A DNA stretch of 64,000 bases, taken from NCBI GenBank assembly GCA_963931925.1, contig OZ007575.1, positions 40,117,846 through 40,181,845 on the forward strand, given 5' to 3'. The stretch is from Onchidella celtica (Eukaryota > Mollusca > Gastropoda > Systellommatophora > Onchidiidae). Position 1 is the stretch's first letter. Each line of letters begins with the position of its first letter. This document shows positions 48,230 to 59,937 of this stretch, in pieces. Both the position numbers and the translations under genes were made by a program. The notes below the pieces were generated by a model that saw only the letters and a program-made list of their open reading frames with translations, was not told the origin of the DNA and ran no database searches.

Positions 48230-49450
48230 TCTTGACACAGCTAGATAACCTTTACAGCTCAGCGGGCATAATTATGTTTATATCGGATCGCAAACCATTG
48301 TTTGGTGGCCTTCGATCGATAGTTGACAAATCTGGCAACGTGGTCGCTGGCGCGGAACTGCCATCAGAAGTGTTTGCAGAGTTGACCACGGCCATTTATT
48401 TGCAAGGTCTCAAAACAGTTTGACATTTGGCCAGACGGATAAGTCAGAGAAATGTGATTACTTTCTGAACGCGCAGCCATTTGCTGCAAATACGTACGCG
48501 TCCATTCAGAAACTCAGTCATTGTTACAAACAACTTTTTCTTTCTGCCATACATTGACTTTGCCTCAAGCCTTGCTGCGATCCAAGAGGTTTTCTGTGAC
48601 TTCTGTAATATTTCGTCCATTCAGGAACTCAATGACCTCAAATTGAGAACTTCTCTGCCGCCTTTTGTTGCTCTCGCCCAATTTTTAAAACCATTCTGTC
48701 AATGTCCTGCATGTCTGCTCCAAAGAGTAAGGATATCGTCGATTTTGAGACCGCCTGGGTCGCATGCGATTTCAAGTTAGCTGTTGCTTATTAGAAGCTA
48801 GAATATAAAGCTATGTTACCAGATAGTTCTGAAATGTATAATCTGTGCTATTCGGGAGTTTACCGCAACAGCACACTTCGCCCTTCGGCCTAGAAATGAG
48901 GAAACAGATGTTGCCCTCAGCTGATGTAGTAGCCTGTGAAAGCTGATAGAGTTGCCTGTTTTATATTTCAAATTCCCAGCGAAATCCATGTCATTTACAA
49001 GCTATGCCATATGTACAAACTACTCACTTATGGCGCTAAAGAGGAGAGGTAATGAGTATTCGAAGAAAGTGGAACAGTTCACTGTGGAAATACGAGTGAA
49101 ATATGTTTCTTCATAATATCGTATTCGAAGTTGTAAGCTCAAGACGCAGTTTCGGAGTGAAATAATGTAGGACGTGGCCTGTAGGTACAGGTCGCGCACC
49201 CAGTTAGGCTACCTTTTTTTTCTCTCTCTCTCTCTTTATCTCTTCCATATCCGGGCCTTTTATCGTGCTGAGATGGTTATGTGCGGAGCGATTTCTTGCT
49301 TTTTCTTTAGAAGGTCCTTGGCGTAGAATTCCCCCCCTCCCCCCCCCCCCAAAAGAACTTGTCCTAAAGTACGACCAGTAAACCAAAATTTAATTGCGGC
49401 AGTGAAATTGAAAGCCCCTCAGCGCGATTTATCCGTTACAGCCAAACAGG
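48230..49450. repeat. 1.22-kb tandem duplication, unit 1
   Basis: The block beginning TCTTGACACAGCTAGATAAC is repeated 1221 bp further on with only a handful of base changes (for example CGTGGTCGC versus CGTGGTGGC, CCTTGCTGC versus CCTTGTTGC) and small homopolymer differences. It starts with a 65-codon frame (to 48423) containing SSAGIIMFISDRKPLFGGLR and ELPSEVFAELTTAIYLQGLK. This reads like real protein and follows TTCTCACTCAG, a plausible splice acceptor. After its TGA another frame continues in similar style (KSEKCDYFLNAQPFAANTYA), suggesting a decayed coding region of unknown family. Confidence 0.9.
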
Positions 49451-50681
49451 TCTTGACACAGCTAGATAACCTTTACAGCTCAGCGGGCATAATTATGTTT
49501 ATATCGGATCGCAAACCATTGTTTGGTGGCCTTCGATCGATAGTTGACAAATCTGGCAACGTGGTGGCTGGCGCGGAACTGCCATCAGAAGTGTTTGCAG
49601 AGTTGACCACGGCCATTTATTTGCAAGGTCTCAAAACAGTTTGACATTTGGCCAGACGGATAAGTCAGAGAAATGTGATTACTTTCTGAACGCGCAGCCA
49701 TTTGCTGCAAATACGTACGCGTCCATTCAGAAACTCAGTCATTGTTACAAACAACTTTTTCTTTCTGCCATACATTGACTTTGCCTCAAGCCTTGTTGCG
49801 ATCCAAGAGGTTTTCTGTGACTTCTGTAATATTTCGTCCATTCAGGAACTCAATGACCTCAAATTGAGAACTTCTCTGCCGCCTTTTGTTGCTCTCGCCC
49901 AATTTTTAAAACCATTCTGTCAATGTCCTGCATGTCTGCTCCAAAGAGTAAGGATATCGTCGATTTTGAGACCGCCTGGGTCGCATGCGATTTCAAGTTA
50001 GCTGTTGCTTATTAAAAGCTAGAATATAAAGCTATGTTACCAGATAGTTCTGAAATGTATAATCTGTGCTATTCGGGAGTTTACCGCAACAGCACACTTC
50101 GCCCTTCGGCCTAGAAATGAGGAAACAGATGTTGCCCTCAGCTGATGTAGTAGCCTGTGAAAGCTGATAGAGTTGCCTGTTTTATATTTCAAATTCCCAG
50201 CGAAATCCATGTCATTTACAAGCTATGCCATATGTACAAACTACTCACTTATGGCGCGAAAGAGGAGAGGTAATGAGTATTCGAAGAAAGTGGAACAGTT
50301 CACTGTGGAAATACGAGTGAAATATGTTTCTTCATAATATCATATTCGAAGTTGTAAGCTCAAGACGCAGTTTCGGAGTGAAATAATGTAGGACGTGGCC
50401 TGTAGGTACAGGTCGCGCACCCAGTTAGGCTACCTTTTTTTTCTCTCTCTCTCTCTCTTTATCTCTTCCATATCCGGGCCTTTTATCGTGCTGAGATGGT
50501 TATGTGCGGAGCGATTTCTTGCTTTTTCTTTAGAAGGTCCTTGGCGTAGAATTCCCCCCCTCCCCCCCCCCCCCCCCAAAAGAACTTGTCCTAAAGTACG
50601 ACCAGTAAACCAAAATTTAATTGCGGCAGTGAAATTGAAAGCCCCTCAGCGCGATTTACCCGTTACAGCCAAACAGGTCTT
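49451..50681. repeat. 1.22-kb tandem duplication, unit 2
   Basis: Near-identical second unit. It ends at CAGCCAAACAGGTCTT, the same TCTT tetranucleotide that opens each unit, so the junction carries a four-base microhomology. The C run before AAAGAACTTGTCC is longer here than in unit 1. The protein-like frame at its start (to 49644) is intact in both units. Confidence 0.9.
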
Positions 50682-51844
50682 ATGAAAAGGCATAACTTAT
50701 TATTTTCAATGGTCTTTCCATTGAAGCAACTTCATGCAGTTGTTTTTTTTTCACTTCTTTGATATTGAGTTTGTTGTAAACGTGGGGCTAGACGTCTTGG
50801 GAAAATTGTAAATTCATTATTTTCAATGGCCTTTTTATTGAAGCAACTTATGGCATTTTTTTTTTTTTATTATTTCTTTGGGGATTTATTGTAAAGGGTC
50901 ATAGATTTAGATGCAATCCTTGTGAATAATGTCATGCGTAGAATTCTCATTGAATTCGATGCAAGAATCCCTTTAGTGTTTACACTCATGTTTGCGGAAC
51001 GTATGAATCGTTTTCCGTGTCCCCTGATAACATAATCGGATCCCTTTCTTGCACAGCGAATCGTTCGTGTGTATGAAAAGTTGCACTTTTCATGTCATCG
51101 AGACCCGTGTCCCCATTTATTCCCTTACATAATGTATATATATATAATTATAATATTCTGATAGAGAGGCCTAAGCATTGCGCATTCAGGTGTGTCTGAA
51201 CACGCAATTCTTAAATGGTAGGCTATGTCATGGCATTGGGTAGATGACCGTAATATCATAGGAAGCTCGGTTTGTTGGTTTTAACTATAACGAATGGGGT
51301 GGTGTATTTTGATTGGAAAAAGAAAAAGGGTGGAGTGATGATGGTTGGTTTTAACTGCAGATAATGTTTTGGTCTTGACTGCGAAAAGTGTCTTGGTTTA
51401 CTTTATGTGTGAAGACGCTGTTTGTTTGTTTTATATGGAAAGAGTGCTTGGGTTGGTTGAGACTGCAAGGTTTATTGGTCTTTTTGTAAAAATCAAGGAA
51501 GTTTTTAGTTTTCACCATGTTGACGCATGGGAAATTCAAGAGATAAAGTTCCATATCATGCCTAAGTCCACTTGGACTCCAAAAACAGACGGTATTGTAG
51601 TGTTGTGCGACAAGGTCAGTGAGTATCCTGTCTCCCATGCAAAGCATGTTAGCCCAGAACTGTAATTATTTGGCCCATGCACATGAATAAGCATAAGTGT
51701 TCAGTTACATGTAGATCATGCGCTGAAAATTCATTGTGCTCAAGATCTGAGTTATAGCTTTTTGTGGCTTAGGCTTGGTATTGGACTGAACCCTTCAATT
51801 AGCGTTAATAAAGTGGTGGACAGGATGTGTTTAGCTTCGCTGGT
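50682..51844. other. Intergenic DNA with a small tandem duplication
   Basis: TTATTTTCAATGG...CATTGAAGCAACTT-type sequence occurs at ~50700-50735 and again at ~50817-50852, a diverged ~120-bp duplication. No gene recognised. Confidence 0.45.
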
Positions 51845-52066
51845 GTGACACCCGAAACACAGAATACCGAGACGAACCATTCCTTCCTCTACTATATATC
51901 CAAACATTGCGCGCGTATAAATACGGTGAGTACCACTCTTTTTCGTTCAGTTATGAGGGGGTGTGATGCGAATTGTTGCACTGTTGACATCGATGATACG
52001 CGCGCAAGTCGACGGACAGAATATGACGAATTGATTCTTCTCGGTATCCTGTGTCTCAGGTGTCAC
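51845..52066. mobile_element. MITE family C, best copy
   Basis: The left terminus GTGACACCCGAAACACAGAA, then TACCGAGACGAA, is matched by the reverse complement of the right terminus (GTGACACCTGAGACACAGGA, then TACCGAGAAGAA), giving ~32-bp inverted repeats with a few mismatches. The total is 222 bp with no coding potential. A diverged copy lies at 44555-44755. Confidence 0.75.
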
Positions 52067-52905
52067 TAGTGTGAGATGAAATTGCAGTGTTGGGTCAGGT
52101 CTGTTAGTACCAAGATGGCAGTGGTACAGTACCAAGATCGCAGTGATAAACCGTGAGGGCGTGTATGGCCTTTGTTCACAACATTATAATATTCGGCGTG
52201 ACCGGCGTGTTGTCAGATCGGGAACAAATGCGGGACAGGTCGATACAAGTTGTTGTTGTTGATGCTGTGGCTGTGGTTGTTGTTTCCTCCCGTAAAATGT
52301 TGGAATTCCCAGTAGTTTATGACAGTGGTAGAACAACAGAACGGCTTGGAATTGAAAGTAGTTTATGCCTTCTACAAATGTGGCAAAAGAAACATATGTT
52401 GCTTTCGACCATTGACAACCTCTACTGGCAAAAAAAACAACAACAAACAAATGAATATTCGAAAGAAAGCTTAAATAATGGTCTGCTCACCGTCCTTACT
52501 CGTGCAGATTTTAAATGAATTATTATATGTATCCATTCCATTTAACAAAATGTTATACTTACACACCTTTATGCTGATTTTACAATTTTTATTTAGTTTG
52601 AATTTTTCTGTATCAGAACGAAAACTATTGAGGATGTTCGTGCAAGAGAAAGTCATCATGGAATTGGGAACTCAAACTGTCTACCGTGATGTAAAGTTTT
52701 ATTACAGATGCCATAGAAAGTGAATGGTGTTATGAGTATGATGGCGAAGGAAGCTGTGAAAAGACAGTTAGGTAGATGAGTTTGGAGTCAGGGATGGGAA
52801 TTCTCTTCCTGATTTCCGGATTTGTAAGATATTTATCTATCTCTTTCTCTTTTTTTCTATTTCAAAATCGTTTAGTAAAACGTTTTTGTCTTGTCCAGTA
52901 GTAAA
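52067..52905. other. Intergenic DNA
   Basis: No gene recognised; the frames at 52153-52518 and 52478-52723 have no known domain. Confidence 0.35.
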
Positions 52906-52920
52906 TACGTATGGGCCTTT

Positions 52921-52993
<73 letters not shown>

Positions 52994-52996
52994 CTC

Positions 52997-53064
<68 letters not shown>

Positions 53065-53268
53065 TTTAATTCAGAATCATTTGAAAGGGGTGTGTAACTA
53101 CTGGTAGTGAACACTGTTTTGTGTTTTCCAATAATACATGTACCTTCGGACCTTTAATTTTCTCTTTTTTTTTTCTAATTCAGAGTCATTTGAAAGGGGT
53201 GTATAACAACTGTTAGTAAACATTGTATTACATTTTCCAATATTGAATATGTATGGGCCTTTAATGTC
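52906..53268. repeat. ~100-bp tandem duplication with a (CT)n expansion in one unit
   Basis: TTTAATT, a CT/T tract, AATTCAGA(A/G)TCATTTGAAAG, GGGTGT(G/A)TAAC and TTTTCCAATA recur in order twice (from ~52918 and from ~53152), and the opening GTATGGGCCTTTAAT is seen a third time at ~53250. In the first unit the short CT tract has grown to ~130 bp (52925-53055). Confidence 0.85.
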
Positions 53269-54249
53269 GCCATTGGCGGCGGTGATGGGTTACTTTAAAT
53301 GTTCAGGAAAATTTTCCATCAGTAGTTCCCATCCCTGTGGGGTAGAATATACGAATGACGAAAATCAAGGACAGATATTTCAGAAGGACTGAATGAAATT
53401 CAGTTGGCTATCGAAGCAGAGGGGAAAAAATCAATTTTGCTTTCAGACTGAGCTTGTAGCAAGTTAAATATTTTATGAAGCTGTCATTGCCACGGCGACT
53501 GCTAAAAGCAAACTTATTTAATGGAAGAAGGATATTCTGTTTTCAAATAGTCGCATTTCAACCCTCGGGGCACTATCGCCGTGATAGCTTGGTGATATTA
53601 AGAACAACTCGATCCTGAAAATCCTGGCGTCGAGAATAATACTTTTGTTTCCAGCAACATCGGTGAAAATCATTCAGAATGATGGTCCGCCCGTCTGCCG
53701 TCTATTTCCATCTTGGGGAAAGAGTAAAAAACACTAAAAAAATAATAGAGAGCTGGCATCAACAAGCCTGGGTTATCAACGCCCCTTTAAATTGTTTTCA
53801 TTCCAAGAGAGCTATCGATTTCCGGAGTGCCGGAGTGCGTGTTTGCCATCTGGGAACACAAGCGGCCAAACAGTTGCCCGTCATCCCCAAAATGTTACAA
53901 GCCCCGATCAATGTGCACCCAAATATTCCACATCAGGTCTATATCGTGGGGTTCACTTGTTTCTCTTTTCTTTTTCTCCATACGGTGTTTTGGATTCGCC
54001 TTTAATTTTGCTCATCTTTGTGCGTGTTGTTTTGCGATGATCTAAGGCAATCAAAGAAAATAAATGTCGTGGACGCGAAAGGGAACATCTGCATTGGTAG
54101 AGTTGTTCACAGATAAGAGGGATTGGGAAGGAGGACAACGCGGGGAGGGGGGGGGCTGGAAGAGAGGCTAGGGATGGACCGAGGAAGAGTGCGGGGACAG
54201 GAAGTGTTGAGACAACAAGCGGGTGAAGTATGGAACATCCCTATCAGAA
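53269..54249. other. Intergenic DNA
   Basis: Overlapping frames at 53679-54045 have ordinary composition with no recognised domain. Nothing else seen. Confidence 0.35.
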
Positions 54250-54354
54250 GTATTTTACCATTATAAGCCGTTGCTGAACGGTGAACACAACTCTCATATT
54301 TTCTTTGTCTGCCTGTCTCTGTTTGGCCTTGCAATTGGACAACGCGCCCTAAAC
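54250..54354. mobile_element. MITE family D, truncated copy
   Basis: Shares TGAAC(A/G)GTGAACACA and TTTGGC(C/T)TTG with the perfect copy at 59827-59937 and retains the right terminus (CGCCCTAAACAACA). The left terminus is not recognisable. Confidence 0.6.
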
Positions 54355-55783
54355 AACACTCTTCTTAGCAATTATGAAAGGGAGACATGTTGCTGAGTGT
54401 GTAATTATGTAGTGATGAACTTTCGAGACTTCGAAGATGACTGCAGCCTAGGATCCGGAATGATAGATGGAGTGAAGCAGAGGATGGAAATTTGTGATCT
54501 CCAGTTCTTGTAGGCTGTTAAGGAATCAAAATTTTATGGACGGCCTCGATAATTACTAGTTTGCCCATTGACTCGGGAAAGACGCAGATGTGAATTTTAA
54601 GGTTATGTTTCAATCGCTAATGAGTAAATCGAGGCGCAGAACGAAATTTCTTGTCATACTTTTTAATTCTACTCGAAGAAAATGCATCTTTTTTTCTTTT
54701 TTTTTTTTCCAGCTCAAAATGTCAGAACACTACGTCTTTCTTCTGTTCAACTCAGATGTGGCTCAAAACCAACGAAAGTATTAACAATATAGCGAACATC
54801 AAGGCCTTTTAAAATGGGCCCACTTACACCTTCACGTCTTTCTGTACGTGATATGATATTTTGTAGGCTCAGCGGTTAAAAAAGCCTTTCATGATTACTT
54901 TGGAAGCCTTACTTCCTTTATCATAACTTACTTCCTTTATAATATAATTATAAAGGGGGCGGGTTCAGTTATCAATTGTTGTTTTTGTATCTCTGTTGTT
55001 TTATTTGTGAAAGAGGACAAATTTGGGGGATACGAGAAGTGTAAATGAAGAGTGGAAAAGGATGATGGAGAATTATGAAAAGAAGGAAAGGTGATACTGA
55101 CGAGATGGAAGGGACCAGGCATTTTCGAGATCTGGAAAATGTCACTGTCTGTGATGCTTGGGTATCACTATCATGTCCAGAGCGCACCGTGCCAAGTCTG
55201 ATACTTCGGTTTTGTGGACTGTTGGATGAAATGGTACCTTGCGCGCTGATGAGACAGAAGCGTCTTCGCTAATTGATTTAAAGAAGTTCGTCTGAGCCAA
55301 AACGGGGGCAGAACTTACTTGACTCAGAGTGTGTTGCTAGCATTATTCCTCAGATATGACGTGGGTCAAGGAGAAATAAAAATTGTTTATGATTGATTAA
55401 ATTTCAGTTGTTGTTGTTTTTTTTTATGAAGGGCTCACAAACAGCATTGTCAACAGTCGACATCCTGGTTGAATCATGACTGACCTGACCTTTTTCTGCA
55501 CGTGAGACATGCAGGCTTTTGTTCTTATCGTTTGTTTGTGCTGGCTGACTGATGGGTATTTTTATCTCGCGTTGTTTTCCTTTCCTCTTCCCCCCCCCCC
55601 CCGTCCATATGGCGCGCGTAGTTGGAATGCTATGGTAGGGCCGAGGCTGATGGTAGCTACGATGTTGATCAATGTTGATTTAATTAATATTGTAAACCCT
55701 TTGTTTTTGGCGTATTGATTAATGAGCCGAGTTTGAAGGCGCGTCCGCTAAAATTTGACTGTTTGTGACATTATTGTGTCCCT

Positions 55784-55815
<32 letters not shown>

Positions 55816-55840
55816 GGGAGACCTGAAACACAACAAACAA
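54355..55840. other. Intergenic DNA
   Basis: C runs lie at ~55590-55602 and ~55795-55815. No gene recognised. Confidence 0.4.
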
Positions 55841-55867
55841 ATCGTCGTCCTTCTCATGTAAGCTGTA

Positions 55868-55976
55868 GTTGGGCGACCGTGGTATGTTACACTGTAATCT
55901 ATATGAACAGTGAGCACAGCATATAATATTTTCTCTATTTGGTTTTGTGATCAGACTACGGTCCTCCAACACCTCA
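55868..55976. mobile_element. MITE family D, diverged copy
   Basis: The termini GTAGTTGGGCGACCGT and, in reverse complement, GGTGTTGGAGGACCGT are imperfect inverted repeats. The interior TGAACAGTGAGCACAGC and TTTTCTCTATTTGG matches the 59.8-kb copy. Confidence 0.65.
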
Positions 55977-56225
55977 TTAGATGGTGTACCAACAATTTTC
56001 TCATTTAATGTCAAAGTTTTTGGTCACTTTTGTTATTCTTGGACGTGTCTAAAACAATTTATGCTTATAACTTGAAAACTGTTAATAACGATACGCCACT
56101 TTATGAGAATATATTAGATCTCACCCATCCAGCAGTCAAAAACTCCCAAGTCATCATTGTTGTTGTTGTTGTTGTTTTCACATCTGTGGGTTTTTATGTT
56201 GTTGTTTATGTTTTTAATGTGTTCT

Positions 56226-56690
56226 TGTTCATTTTATGTCATGTGCATGCACTAAGTCTTGTTCATTTTATGTCATGTGCCATAGGTCTTGTTCGTTTTA
56301 TGTCATGCACTAAGTCTTGTACATTTTATGTCGTGGCCCTAAGTCTCGTTCGATTCATTTTATGTCATGTGCCCGACGTTATATTCATTTATTGTCATGT
56401 GCCCTGTCTTGTTCATTTTATGTCATGTGCCCTACGTCTTGTTCATTTTATGTCATGTGCCCTACGTCTTATTCATTTTATATCATGTGTCCTGCGTCTT
56501 ATTCATTTTATGTCATGTGTCCTGCGTCTTATTCATTTTATGTCATGTGCCCTACGTCTTATTCATTTTATGTCATGTGCCCTACGTCTTATTCATTTTA
56601 TGTCATGTGTTATATGTCTTGTTCATTTTATGTCATTTGCCCTGTGTCTTGTTCATTTTAATGTCATGTGCACTAAGTCTTGTTTATTTT
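56226..56690. repeat. 30-bp minisatellite, ~15 copies
   Basis: Units of the type CTTATTCATTTTATGTCATG followed by TGCCCTACGT run head to tail. The 30-bp period is a multiple of three and the unit lacks stops, so all three plus-strand frames are open across the array, giving frames of up to 220 codons with hydrophobic decapeptide repeats. I read this as a property of the repeat, not evidence of a protein. Confidence 0.95.
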
Positions 56691-57084
56691 AGTTTTTATG
56701 TTTATATTTGTTTATTTGCATGCATAAAATTGTTTTTTTTGTTGTTTTTTTTTTAATCTTTCCTTTCCGTGTTGGGTTGACAAAGACGAAACAATGATTT
56801 CTTTGTTGTTATTTTTTAGTTCAGTTGTATTTTGGGGAGAATCAGTGTTTGATATAACAGCGGATGTTGTGCTGATATCAATCTGTTTGTATAAAAACCA
56901 GAACGGCAGAGAGATTGATAACATGCTGGTAGAATGTCTCTAGGGCTAAATCATCAAACTGTCTTATCTAGATGGCCTTATTATTGCCTGCGAGACATCG
57001 TCGTCTCGCACTGTGTAAATGAAGATAATCTCTGTTCAAGACATAACAGCCGTAGTTATAGATCGTCATTAGGCAGTAAAACTC

Positions 57085-57101
57085 ATCTCTCTCTCTCACT
57101 C

Positions 57102-57157
<56 letters not shown>

Positions 57158-57450
57158 TGTGTCCCCCGTGTCTGTCTTCCCTCCCTCTCCGTTTCTTCTG
57201 TCGTTCTGTCTGCCTTCTGACTCTTGCTTTTGCTCTCTGTTGTTGTTTTTTCTGTATGAGTGTGTATGTGCCTCTCTGTGCCTCTCTCTCTCTCTGTCGT
57301 CTGGCGGTCTTCCTCTTCTCTCTCTCTTTCTATCTTCTGACTGTCTTCCTCTTCTCTCTCTCTCTCTCTCTCTCTAATATTTCTCTCCATTTCTCTCTTT
57401 CTGTCTTCTGACTGTATCTTTTTTTCTCGCTTACTCTCTGTCTCTCTCTT

Positions 57451-57515
<65 letters not shown>

Positions 57516-57520
57516 CCTCT
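57085..57520. repeat. CT/GT simple repeats
   Basis: (CT)n passes into (GT)n at 57087-57164, then CT-rich DNA continues with a second pure (CT)n block at ~57461-57510. Confidence 0.95.
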
Positions 57521-57839
57521 CAATATAATTATGTCTGTATAACTCCCAATTTCGATAAATTTAGCGACGGAATTGTTTCCCTTTCGGCCTGTTTTCCCCT
57601 GGAAATTGGAAGCCGCTGAACCTTGAAGACATGTCTATCTCAAGATGTTGCAGAAAAAGTGGCTGTAAGGGAAAAAAAGAAGAGAAAGAAAAAAAAAAAG
57701 CATAACAAATGTAACAGTTTCCACGTGTTATTGATGCAGCAAACATGTTTGCCTGTTTTATTGGTACGCTAGTGTTCATGATTCCCTGTTCCTTCCACCA
57801 CCTCTCCTGCAGTGTTATGGAAAAAGAACGTATAAGCGA

Positions 57840-58533
57840 ATTCTATGCCAGATTCACTTATTCAACATCATTTCATTGAATGCACCGTGAGCAATTTTTC
57901 TATCAGAGTTAGAAATCTTGTACGATTTAAAATTTCCCCTGGTCATCACAAAATAGTGGTTATTCAGGGCGTTTTAATGTATGGAGTTGTCTGTTGGGGA
58001 GGTAACATCTTACAAAAAGATAAAAATAAGATCAATATTTTAATTTAAAAAAGCCTCAACAATGTGTAACTGTGATCTGCTATATTTTGATGAGCTTTAC
58101 ACTGGTGCTTGTATAAAAGCTAATAATATAATCAACGACCCCCAACATCCCCTGAACAAAAAGAATACATAAGATCTGTAATAAGTTTAAGGCTGTTGTC
58201 AAAGAAAACTAAAACTGAGCGCTACTTTAAATCGTTTATTCTATCATCAACTAGGATATTGCAATAATGTCGTCATCTTGATCGTAATTTGTGTACAGTT
58301 GAATTGTGTCTTGCGTGCCGGGTCAGTGTGTTTTAGTAACGGAAGCATATTGTGCGCACTGTTAATTTTGTTTATTTACCAGTGTGTGTATATATACATA
58401 TGTGTGTGCGCGTGGGCGCGCGCTATTTTTCATAATTTCTGTAACTGTATTGTTATGTATTCATTGATCAAAACAAATTTCCTCGGAGAAGAACGAATAA
58501 AATTTATCTTATCTTATCTTATCTTATCTTAAA
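57840..58533 (+). pseudogene. Degraded LINE 3' end with (CTTAT)n tail
   Basis: Successive broken frames preserve the order seen at the C-terminus of CR1/Jockey-type ORF2: GVLMYGVVCWGGNILQKDKN, then KASTMCNCDLLYFDELYTGA, then NDPQHPLN, then a basic KTERYF-like segment. Several stops and shifts separate them. The sequence ends with AATAAAATTTATCTTATCTT and further CTTAT units to 58533, a pentanucleotide tail. It is 5'-truncated, with no catalytic residues left. Confidence 0.75.
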
Positions 58534-58585
58534 ATGAACAGTCAACAAAAAAAAATAAAGCGGGGCGCAACACTGAATGTCTTTT

Positions 58586-58833
58586 GGCGACATTTGTTCT
58601 TGCTTGTTCCAGCTCCACTTTTTTGCACAACCGAGAAATTCGACGTTAAGTGTTTGCGACTTTAGTTATTAAGATAAGGAATTGGAACAAATCAAACTGT
58701 GAAACAGCTTGGTAAGTGCCACGGCGCATTTTAAACAAGTATCAATGTGCAGTTGTTGTACCTCTTCTACATACTGAAAGATCACCAGTTTTTTCAGAAA
58801 ATGGAGGTAGAAGAAACAAGAATTGAGGTCGTA
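58586..58833 (+). mobile_element. MITE family A, copy 3
   Basis: The termini TTGTTCTTGCTTGTTCCAGC and GAAACAAGAATTGAGGTCG are inverted repeats. The interior GTGAAACAGCTTGGTAAGTG and CATTTTAAACAAGTATCAA matches copy 1 in the same orientation. About 248 bp. It lies just after the LINE tail at 58533. Confidence 0.75.
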
Positions 58834-59159
58834 ATTTGCGTTTCCTGTAAAATTTTGTTTGGGGACATACCGAGTTTTTGTCAGAGGACCGCAGTGTATG
58901 ATTCTTCATAACTTTCCAGCCACTTCTCTACAACTGTACAAAGGTTTTTCAACTGGTTCCAATCGCCCGTCGTTTCTTTTTATCTCGTTTATGTGTGAAG
59001 AGGCCTGTGCCAATTATCCAGTTCACTAATGTCTCTCTAGCGTGAGGGAAGTATCTTCCATTCCGCTGATGTGAAAGAAAAAGTTCCACAGTGACCTATA
59101 TTTTACTGACGTCATAGCATCCATCATTTTATCCGTAGGGAATGGGGAGCGAGATAAAT

Positions 59160-59193
59160 GGTCTGGGTTTCTCTCTCTTTCTCCCTCCCTCTC

Positions 59194-59238
<45 letters not shown>

Positions 59239-59259
59239 GTATGTTTCTGTGCGTGTCTA

Positions 59260-59295
<36 letters not shown>
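59160..59295. repeat. CT and TCTG simple repeats
   Basis: (CT)n is followed by (TCTG)n at ~59261-59291. Confidence 0.95.
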
Positions 59296-59296
<1 letters not shown>

Positions 59297-59354
59297 AATT
59301 CTTTCTCTGTGACTCTTTCTCTCTCTTTGCGCTGTCTCTTTCTTTCCCCGATTT

Positions 59355-59490
59355 GCAAGTGGTTGGTGGGTGCTTCTGGTAGATTCTCCTTCTGTCCTAT
59401 CATTGATTCTATTCCGTCTGTCGCTTTTCTTTTTCCCAGCATATTCTGACCATTATTGTATCGATGTGCTTTCTCCAAACTCGAACAAGA
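59355..59490 (+). repeat. Dispersed repeat family B, copy 4
   Basis: GTGCTTCTGGTAGATTCTCC and TTCTGTCCTATCATTG match the copy at 35526. A GTGCTTTCTCCAAACTCGAA segment resumes the match after an insert-like stretch (CTTTTTCCCAGCATATTCTG). Confidence 0.6.
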
Positions 59491-59826
59491 AACGCGCTGT
59501 CAGTCTTCTGTGCAGCGATGCATACCGTGGTAGTCATCTCTACACTGAGGGCAAAATTCCCTATCATTCTCTAGTGTTTCGCTTCTAATGCACATTACTT
59601 GTGATTGATAGAGCTACAGATATCGTACAATTCGCCCAAGTTTATGTCAAAAGAAATCGAAGATATTCTTAACTATCTCAGGTTGGTAGCTGCGGTTGCC
59701 TTGTTGTTACAATCATTCCTTGTTTTTTGCTTTGTTGTGGTAAGGAATATAGATCTAATTGTGAATCTGGCTCTGGTTAAGGAGGAAATGTGTCGATGCG
59801 GTGAATGAGTGGAAAGAAGAACAGGC

Positions 59827-59937
59827 TGTTGTTAGGGGAGCGTGGTGTTTTACATAGACAGCTATAACTGAACAGTGAACACAGCTCAGTGTTTTCTCTA
59901 TTTGGCTTTGTAATTACATTACGCTCCCCTAACAACA
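59827..59937. mobile_element. MITE family D, intact copy with 10-bp flanking duplication
   Basis: Perfect 17-bp terminal inverted repeats: TGTTGTTAGGGGAGCGT at 59827-59843 and its exact complement at 59921-59937. The decamer AAGAAGAACA occurs at 59814-59823 and again at 59941-59950, three bases outside each terminus, consistent with a target-site duplication. The ~111-bp element has no ORF. A 9-10 bp duplication would suit the Mutator-like superfamily, but the termini alone do not prove that. Confidence 0.75.

Noticed and set aside
56030..56692. 220-codon plus-strand ORF with repeated hydrophobic decapeptides
   Set aside because: It is the translation of a 30-bp minisatellite; the other two frames are equally open.
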